Shown here: one piece after another, positions 56,772-64,000 of the stretch
Numbering within the stretch: the stretch's first letter is position 1
Layout of the letters: each line of letters begins with the position of its first letter
From: Marsupella aquatica
Lineage: Eukaryota > Marchantiophyta
Reading direction: 5' to 3'
Length of the DNA: 64,000 nt
Assembly (NCBI GenBank): GCA_973895155.1
Contig: OZ316896.1
Coordinates: 13,888,001-13,952,000 of the forward strand
Notes under the pieces: model-generated
What the model was told of the DNA's origin: nothing
What the model saw: the letters and a program-made list of their open reading frames with translations, nothing else
Databases searched by the model: none
Made by a program: the position numbers and the translations under genes

Positions 56772-57700
56772 ATGAGAAGTTTTGAAAAAAGACATTACTT
56801 GTTGTGGGAGAAACAAGTGAATGGTGTCCTTTGGGCCATGGGCTTAGCTCATCTGCTCTCTTCGCGAGAGCAGTATGATGGAGAGGAGGAGATCTCAGAG
56901 AAGCAGTGGAGACAGGAGCAGGTGATTGTTGTCAATGCAGTGATGCTATATCTCAAGCCGCACATCATCAAGCAGCTGGATGATTATGCGGATTGCGCGT
57001 CACTGTTCAAGGCTCTAAGAGAGAGGTACTACCGGGAAGATACATCAGACCGGTTGTACAAGAAGTCTCTCTAGATGAGCCTCAGACTCAAGGAAGGGAG
57101 CAAGATGCAGGATCACCTGGATGAGTTTGACAGTCTAGCGGTGGATCTGTCAAACCTGGGAAAATGAGTTGAAGATGACGATAAGGCCTTGCTTTTGCTA
57201 AGCTCCTTAACGCCGTCATATCAGGGCTTGAAATAGGTGTTCTTGTACAGAGATCTGAAGTCCATTTTGTATAATGAGGTGGTGAGTTCTTTATTGTCTG
57301 ATGATGCTCAGAAGAAGTTGGGTCAATCACAGACAGCATCTTCTTCTAGTACTGCGCTGAACGTGAACCGTGGGAGAGCAGTGCAACTCTCAAATGGGCA
57401 GAACAGGTTTAGATCTACATCACGGGGGAGATCTAAATCCAGAGAGAAATCGCAAGAGAGGAAGCATCTTGCATGTTGGAATTGTGGCAAGTTTGGCCAC
57501 ATGAAAAGGGACTATCGAGTAAAGGTCCCTACTGCATCTGCTAACGCGGCATCAAGTTTGCATGAGGTAGATTTACTTGATGATGATGACATATTGTGAT
57601 GCCAAGGTTATACTCTCAACGTAGTGTCAAATCCAGGAAATGATGACTGGATTCTAGATAGTGCATGTACTTTTCACATTTTCTCTAGGAGAGATTTTGT
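56772..57700 (+). pseudogene. copia gag and protease start (defective)
   Basis: Gag reads through from MRSFEKRHYLLWEKQ; the conserved ALRERYYREDTSDRLYKKSL block is followed by a TAG, and further TGA and TAG codons lie near 57165 and 57234. The zinc knuckle CWNCGKFGHMKRDY has tyrosine in place of the last cysteine of the CCHC motif. After a TGA near 57598, the protease begins DDWILDSACTFHIFSRRDF, with D-S-A in place of the usual D-S-G at the active site. The insertion follows immediately. Confidence 0.85.
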
Positions 57701-58055
57701 GATGCCACTGATATGGCAGGTAATGAGTGATTCGGCCTAACCACGCTTAGCATGCGCGTTAGGGGTATCTTAGGCCGTAATTATTAGCATAACGATAGTA
57801 TTTAGGTAGCCATTATGAGTAGGAAATCATTAGTCAATAAGGGGCATTTGTGTTTGGGCTGGCGGTGGGTCGCCATTTGCACGCCCGGTTGTGAGCATGT
57901 AATGGGTCCCCCTCTTGGGTCCGTATAACCAACTCCAAGAGGTGGCCACTGACACTCGCTGACCCAGACTGGCGGAGTGGCCAGTACACTGCAAGCGTGA
58001 AAGGCTCGGCCTATAAGCGACGAGGAGGCGTCGGGCGACCGACAAGCTCTCAGGG

Positions 58056-58064
58056 TATAAAAAG
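58056..58064 (+). promoter_or_regulatory. TATA box of the inserted element
   Basis: TATAAAAAG in a GC-rich setting (caggg before, ggggcc after), about 170 bases upstream of the first long frame of the inserted element. Confidence 0.55.
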
Positions 58065-58229
58065 GGGGCCGATCCTTTGCAGTGCACCAATTCTTCAGTC
58101 CATGCGCCAGCTTTGACCCCAGTTCTCTCGCCCATCCTTAGTCGCCTTCTATCTCCTCTAAATGTTGCACACGATCCTTTCCAGTTTGGCCGTACAATTC
58201 TGGATGCAGTTCCTGTTTATTGGGGGCAC

Positions 58230-59590
58230 ATGGCCGACTCATTAAAACACGCCAACCCACGCCAATACAAAATCGAACGCGAGTACGAGAGAGCCATCTG
58301 CCTAGCAGGCCGCCACCACTATCTCCTTAACTTTGATTACCCGCCCCAGAGCGAGCTTTACCAACCCAAAGAAATATCAGGGTACTTCTTCAACGGGGAC
58401 AAATACATTGGCTTCTGGGAGGCATTGCTTCGGCTTCTGGACTCGGTCTTCACTAACCCGGGCACGATCGACTTACAGCATCACCACTTCGACCACATCC
58501 CCGCTCGGGTCCAGGCCATCATCAACTGCGAGTTCAACACTACCCAGTCGACAAGGCCGTCTACACTTGCTTCGGAAAACCTCTACCGGCACCTACAAAA
58601 CTTCATGGCAACCATACCATCAACCACCAGTGCCGGCCCAGCCGAGCACATGCCCGTACCCGCACCAACACCGGCTCAGGCTCAGGCTCAGCCTAGCCGA
58701 TCCCCACCGCCGGTCGCCCGCCCATACAGGTGTGATCCATCGTCAACGCTGTGGACCTCAGCGATGACAATGAGGCTACCCCACCCCTGCTCAGGTGGCC
58801 CAGAGGAGCGAGCACCCAGGGAGCCGGCACTACATCGCCCCCTCCCCAGGCCCGGACCCGAGTAGCGGCTCCGGTGGACAACACGGTGACCGTAGCCGCC
58901 CCGGCCCCAATACTAATGGCGGTGGCAGTACCCATATGCGATCGAGAGGATGGGGAAATGTCACCCTCTCAGAGCCATCACGGAAGCCAGTCTCGGGGAA
59001 AGAAGAGAAAGGAACCTATAGCTGTATCCGGGTTAACCATGGCCACGGTAGCCACGGCCAAGGTAACAATGCACCGCATGGGGGAAAACGTGCATAAAAA
59101 CATCCTCCACCCCAAACATGCGGTGTACTTGAAGACTCAGGGGTTCGAGCACCTTGCCTCTCTCCCTTGGAACACCTGCAGAAACTACGGGGAGGATATG
59201 ATGAAGTTCGTCAAGAATTATGACAACGTCCGTTAGCATACTCGGCTACGAGGGAGGAATATGTCCCTCACAGAGGAGCGGCTCAGGATGATCTTTGGGC
59301 TACCTGAGGGAGATCAACGAGTCAAATCACGGGCTCCCGGGGGCAAAGGAGCCAAGTACCAATCCTCGAGTTTCCCCTTCGAGGGATCAGTGGACAACGG
59401 GTTCGTGATGAGGACCTGCCTCATCCTTGAGATAGCCAAGCGACTGATGTTCCAGAGGTACGCCCTCCACATGATGGAACCCCAGGGCGAGATCTCCGCT
59501 GCCCAGGTTATCCAGGTCGAGAACTATCGGCCTAGGAAGTGGGCGTCGTACTTCGCTAAGAAGTTCCATGAAGAGATGGAACTCAGTTAA
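58230..59590 (+). pseudogene. Inserted element frame 1: plant-transposon-type protein (broken)
   Basis: From the ATG at 58230 (MADSLKHANPRQYK), one frame runs to 58865 through a helical segment (GFWEALLRLLDSVFTNPG) and a Pro/Ala/Gln-rich linker (PVPAPTPAQAQAQPSR). The neighbouring frame (58751-59236) then continues with a basic patch (SRGKKRKEP) and LKTQGFEHLASLPWNTC, FVKNYD. After a stop at 59234 the same theme resumes (MSLTEERLRMIFGLPEGDQ, NYRPRKWASYFAKKFHEEM). The order, with a 'fglp' motif after an arginine-rich turn, recalls the plant putative-transposon-protein domains found in many retroelement-like plant repeats. That match is from memory and tentative. Confidence 0.45.
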
Positions 59591-60077
59591 GAAATAATAT
59601 CGAATGTGACGATCTTGAAATAATTTCGTGGAAACTCCAAAAATATCATTCGAACTTCTTACAAAATTATTCTTTTCCTTTCAATTTTGCATATGCAGCT
59701 TCATTTGATCTAATATTTTTTTTTGTGTAGCTACATAGTGAATAAGAACATAGACTCAAACATTCTAAAGATGAAAAAATGGTAATTAAATCATTGGACC
59801 GCCGAAGGCACCCCCCCGGCCACCCGCAAGAAACCCGGCAAATAAACCAATTTTATTAAAATCAACTTTTCAGAAATTTTATGAGAATGAATCTTCTATT
59901 TCTTGGGACTTCCACACTTGGGCAAAGGAAGGCACTGTACATCGGTGGGAAGGTGTATTTTGCGAGCCCCATCGAGATCGTTCTCGAGTGGTACGCCCGA
60001 TTTGATTGACGAACCCTTCCCCGGGCCAACGTAACTAAGTTAGTCCCGACTAGGTGGGTCTTCCCGGCCTTGGAGAG

Positions 60078-61128
60078 ATGGCCTCAACCCGAGGCCCGAA
60101 GTCCGGCGGCCACGCAGGCCTCACCCACCCCACCTCCACAAGTAGCCGTAACCGTGGAAGAAGAGGTACCGGACGAGGCAGTGATCTCAACCTAGACGCG
60201 ATCAACCAGGCCAGGCCGAGCGCAAAAGTCAGGGCGGTGGAGGCCTTGCCCAAGCCCAAGGGTCCAGAAGACCCACCGGTGGCTATTCCAGAGGACCGCA
60301 CGATGATGGAGGAGGACACTCCAACCCCTTCCAATACTACATCCCCAGGGCTGGATGTCACTACCCCGGCTCCCGCCCGAGTTGATGTCTGTCCGTGCCC
60401 AACTCCGGACGGGCACAACCTGGACCACTCGGAACTCTTCGTACCGGGTACATTTCTAAACGGGCTGTTGGGAGATTTCTCCCAATAGATTTCTCGGGAT
60501 ATCGGGGAGTTCATGGCCCGGAAGGTAGCCTACTTCTTCAACCAGGAGTTGGTTACCGCAGTAAATGCAGGTCAGGCCCAATCGGAGGCCCTTCAGAGGA
60601 TAGAGCGGTACCGGGTTGAGTCCGTGTACCTAAAGGGAAAAATTGAGACTCAAGAGGCTGATGCAACTACGACCCAAGGTTGCAACCGCCGATGAGTTGT
60701 TAGCAGATGCACGCGCCCTTACCGCCTTAGCCGAACAGGCCAAAGTTGGGAAGGAGGCCGAGATTGCACGGCTCCGGACCCAGATTGACAGTTTGAAGAA
60801 TCAAACCGTCATCTGGCAAAAAGACCTGGAGGAGGCCGACAAGCGAGCCCAGCGTGACACTATGGAGATTTCCGCCCTACAGGTCAAAGTAGCACGGCTT
60901 TAAACCGAAGCCGAGAAGTAGACCCAAATGGTGGACAAGCTGATGAGCGACGCCCAACAACTGGAAGAGGCATGCCAGGAGGCAGCTGAGGAGACGGACG
61001 CGGCAAAGCGAGAGAACAAATCTCTCCTAGACCAAGTCCAGCTCCTGAAGATGGACAACGACAAACTCTGTAGGCAACGGGATGGCCGCTCCCACTCAGA
61101 CGGCTCTGGCAAGCGCACCAGGCATTAG
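60078..61128 (+). pseudogene. Inserted element frame 2: coiled-coil protein (broken)
   Basis: ATG at 60078 opens MASTRGPKSGGHAG, followed by a Pro/Ser/Thr-rich segment to a stop at 60486. In-phase or shifted continuations then encode long heptad-like helices (VAYFFNQELVTAVNAGQAQ, EAEIARLRTQIDSLKNQT, QLEEACQEAAEETDAAK, QLLKMDNDKLCRQRD) ending near 61128. Stops at 60486 and 60901 and one frame shift break it. Such N-terminal domain plus coiled-coil proteins are common passengers of plant repeats. No enzyme motif is seen. Confidence 0.45.
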
Positions 61129-61978
61129 CGGAGGGTTAGGATTAGAATAGAACTAGGAGTAGCTAAAACAGGCTGTTAGGACAAGTATCGGCCAAAAGAT
61201 AGCGGCGCTGACACATTAGCCAGCCTGTGTATAATAGGTTAGACTAATAGGACAAGCCGTAACCAGCTTAGTGAGGATATAAGTTAGCGTAGATTCGGGC
61301 ACGAGGCCAGGCTGGTCCTCAGCCCTTAGTATTTAGCAGCCCCCCGGTAGAGGCACGGGGGGGGGGGATTTTAGACTTAGAAGTTGGCCATTCGCGATAC
61401 GCGCGGGGAGTCCCAAATTCGGTGAAGTGTCGGAGTGCCAAGGGGAGGGTATACGACTAAGCTCGTCGGGCGAGTGCGGAGCCGGGCTCCGTTGTAGTGT
61501 ATACTCCTCGGCCTTGGGCCCGTTCATTCACGAGGTGTCGGGTCACCCAATCGTAAGTGTACGATCATATATGAATGAAATCCTTTCCCCTCAATTCCTT
61601 CATGTAAATTGAGATTTATGTTTATGTATGAATGCATGTATGAGTCTCGTGTGCAAGTATCAATGCCGGGCCGAACACGTTATGCCAAGCATGCACGGGG
61701 TGCAGGTTACGGGTACGGGGTTGCGAGCCGGGGTTGAGCACTTGTACTAATGGATCCGGATCAAAGGCGGTAACACGAAGGCTTAGAAGTTCGTAAGCGG
61801 GGTCGACCCCGTGTCGACTAAGCTACGTTCTGGCGGCAGAACACAAAGCATACCTAAGTGTGCTTGTAAGTAAATGTATGCGCACTTAGCGCTAGTCTGG
61901 GAGAATTATATGCACTCCGCACGTCCCTTCCTGCCCAAACCCAAATACTAACAAGGAAAGTGTTTGTCTTAGACGTAG
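61129..61978. other. Non-coding 3' part of the inserted element
   Basis: GC-rich, with an 11-base G run near 61360 and no gene. It leads to the terminal hairpin at 61979-62001. Confidence 0.5.
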
Positions 61979-62017
61979 ATCGGCCTAAGGACTAGGCCGA
62001 TGGCGTGACAGATTTTT

Positions 62018-63217
62018 TTCAGTTCTTACACAAATTCCAACGGTTCAGTGTTGATGGGAAATAGAATCCCATGTCAAGTGGTTGGACTTGGATCTGTTAG
62101 ATTTCAGATGTTTGATGGTGCTGTAAGAACGTTAAGGAATGTGAGACATATTCCCAGCATGATGAAAAATCTCATTTCACTTAGAGTTTTAGAAGCAAAT
62201 GGCCATCAGTGGAGTTCTACTAATGTTGTCCTTCAGGTTTCAACTGGTACTAAAGTTGTATTGAAGGGAAAGAGACATAGCAATCTATACATTTTGGAGG
62301 GCAGTGTAGTTTGTGATGAAGCCAATGTAACCTTATCTCATGAGGAGACGGCCCGGCTGTGGCACTTTCGTTTGGGCCACATGAGTGAAAAAGGTTTGGT
62401 TATTCTTCAGAAGAAAGGATTATTTTCTAAATTGCAATCTTGTAAGTTGAAATTTTATGAGCATTGTGTGCTTGGGAAGCAGCACAAGAAACCCTTCGGA
62501 GTTGGAACTCACACCAGCAAAGAGGTACTTGAGTATGTAAATAGTGATGTGTGGGGTCCATCCCCTACTCCCTCACATTCTGGACGATTATACTATGTCA
62601 CGTTCATTGACGATTACTCAAGATATGTGTGGATATACTTTTTACACAATAAGTCTGATGTTTTTGCCACTTTTAAGGAGTGGAAAACCCAAGTTGAGAA
62701 TCAGACTGGTAATAAAGTGAGATATCTTTGATCGGATAATGGCGATGAATACAATTTCCGGGAATTTGGAACGTATTGTAAGGAGCAGGGGATCACCTAC
62801 CATCTCACAACAAGTTATACTCCTCAGCAGAATGGTGTTTCTGGGAGACTCAACCGAACACTATTGGACCGCTCGAGGAGTATGTTGAGTCAATCATGCT
62901 TACCACGTGAGTTTTGGGCTGAAGCTGTCAACACTGCAACTTATTTGGTAAATTTTTCTCCTTCCAGTTCTATTGGATTCAAGATGCCATTTGAAATGAG
63001 GTATGGGCGTCCAGCAGATTACTCACATCTAAGGACTTTTGGATGTGATGCTTATGTGCTTATGTCACCTTCCCAGCTTCGATCCAAGCTAGAGTCCAAG
63101 TCGAAGAAGTGCATTTTCCTTGGCTATCAGAAAGGTGTGAAGGGTTATAGGTTATGGGATCTAGTAACCTGTAAGCTAATTGTCAGTAGAGATGTGTCCT
63201 TTAATGAGTCCAGATGA
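62018..63217 (+). pseudogene. copia integrase (catalytically damaged)
   Basis: Continues protease end (SNGSVLMGNRIPCQVVGLG, VRHIPSMMKNLISL), then GAG-pre-integrase/zinc region WHFRLGHMSEKGL and YEHCVLGKQ, in which the first cysteine of the expected C..C pair is tyrosine. The catalytic core follows: first aspartate in IDDYSRYVWIYF, stop codon TGA at 62729, second in SDNGDEYNFREF. At the third position, NGVSGRLNRTLLDRSR has glycine where copia elements have glutamate. Hence it is not a working integrase even without the stop. It ends FLGYQKGVKGYRLWDL, SRDVSFNES. Confidence 0.88.
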
Positions 63218-64000
63218 TCATCAAAGGAGGGGGAGAGTTCTCAGGACTCCCATACTGACAAGAGGAAATCTCCCATCCCGGACCGGGTTGAGAGGGAGAT
63301 TAGTCATGATGTTGTTTATGACAGGAGAGATGGAGAAGCTCCGGGCTTGGAGCTGGTTCCTATGATGGAACAAGAGGAGCAGATTATTGTTGGGGTACCT
63401 CAAATTCAGCCAGCAGCAGTAGAAGATCAGCCTAAATCATCTACTAGAAGAACTTCCAGTCGTTCTACTAGAGCTCCTACCAGGTATGGTCAATGGACAC
63501 ACTCATCTAAGCTAGATGATATTGACATTGCACCTGATGATGATGATATGGCTTTGATCGTGGAAGAAGGAGAGCCTTCTTTGTATAGTGAGGCTTGTGC
63601 TTCAGAGAAGAAGCATGAGTGGAATGCAAAAATGTAGAGGGAGTTGCAATCTTTGAGTGACAACAAGACTTGGGAGCTCGTGGAGCTTCCAAGAGGTCAG
63701 CAAGTGGATTTACAAGTTGAAGGAACCTTTAGAGGGTGGAGATAAGATCTATAAGGGAAGGCTTGTTGCCAAGGGGTTCACTTAGGAGAAAGGAGTGGAC
63801 TACAATGAGGTCTTTTCACCGGTGGCTAAGTATTCCACAATTCTGATCTTGTGTCAGCTTGTTGTGTTTTTTGGTCTGGTGATGGATCAGATGGATGTTG
63901 TTACTGCTTTTCTCTATGGCAACTTGGAAGAGATGATCTTCTTGAGACAGTCACTAGACTTTATGAAGAAGGGCCAAAAGAACTTAGTTTACAGATTGCT
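63218..64000 (+). pseudogene. copia linker and reverse transcriptase start (partial)
   Basis: After an acidic linker, RELQSLSDNKTWELVELPRG marks the start of the RVT_2 domain. A small loss or shift removes the next few residues, then KLKEPLEGGDKIYKGRLVAK and, after a TAG, EKGVDYNEVFSPVAKYSTI and DQMDVVTAFLYGNLEEMIFL follow. The window ends before the catalytic YVDD box. Confidence 0.85.

Larger units (their letters stand above)
57698..62010 (+). mobile_element. 4.3-kb element inserted into copia protease region
   Basis: The copia frame stops at gagattt and resumes at 62011 with gattttttt, giving a 5-base duplication GATTT (57693-57697 and 62011-62015). The termini are TGTGATGCCA and TGGCGTGACA, an imperfect inverted pair (8 of the first 11 positions match). 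Copies of CGGCCTAA/TTAGGCCG lie inside both ends: 57733-57740 with 57770-57777, and a perfect hairpin ATCGGCCTA..TAGGCCGAT at 61979-62001. It carries a TATA box and two groups of plant transposon-type frames. I found no LTR pair and no transposase catalytic motif, so its class is undecided. Confidence 0.65.
56763..64000 (+). mobile_element. Ty1/copia retrotransposon, decayed, split by an insertion, cut by window end
   Basis: Order gag, protease, (insertion), integrase, reverse transcriptase defines Ty1/copia. The frame is interrupted by several stops in gag and by frame changes in pol. The element runs off the right end in the reverse transcriptase. The insertion at 57698-62010 separates the protease active site from the rest of pol. 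Confidence 0.9.

Overview
This is a 64 kb window of plant nuclear DNA. It has spliceosomal introns with GT-AG borders, long AT-rich intergenic stretches, and many plant-type transposable elements. The best taxonomic clue is a complete nuclear gene for a sulfate-binding protein with a predicted plastid-targeting leader (43.4-49.0 kb). Its expected partners, the CysA/CysT-type plastid sulfate permease subunits, are known from plastid genomes of green algae and bryophytes such as liverworts and are absent from flowering plants. With a land-plant REVEILLE clock gene and Ty1/copia, Ty3/gypsy, TRIM and Helitron-type elements alongside it, a bryophyte (perhaps a liverwort) is the best guess. This is inference, not proof.

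Layout. 0-3.1 kb: an 8-exon gene for the RNase P/MRP subunit POP4 (Rpp29), plus strand. 3.1-5 kb: unrecognised minus-strand reading frames. 5-15.9 kb: mostly gene-poor DNA with duplications and microsatellites. 15.9-18.6 kb: tandem duplications and Ty3/gypsy debris (chromodomain on minus, aspartic protease on plus). 18.8-23.7 kb: a nearly intact Rep/Pif1-helicase (Helitron-type) gene, followed by an overlapping, spliced 213-residue second gene. 27.5-30.1 kb: a 5-exon REVEILLE/LHY-CCA1-like MYB gene. 31.1-31.7 kb: an unrecognised broken frame. 36.0-32.0 kb (minus): an 11-exon SLC35F-type transporter gene. 37.9-41.5 kb: small non-autonomous elements with clear target duplications (a TA-flanked foldback, a hAT-type MITE, two solo LTRs). 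42.2-49.0 kb: duplicated TATA promoter and the 14-exon sulfate-binding protein gene. 51.9-52.3 kb: a miniature LTR retrotransposon whose LTRs carry a tRNA-like Pol III unit. 52.9-53.6 kb: an intronless AIM24-family gene. 55.3-55.7 kb: a hydroxypyruvate-reductase-like pseudogene. 56.8-64 kb: a decayed Ty1/copia element split by a 4.3 kb insertion that carries its own TATA box and transposon-type reading frames.

The host genes are unrelated housekeeping, clock and transport genes and do not form a cluster. I rebuilt the four multi-exon genes (POP4, RVE, SLC35F, SBP) by matching splice-site phase across every junction, and each sums to a whole number of codons. All coordinates come from reading the sequence by eye; no database search or alignment program was run.
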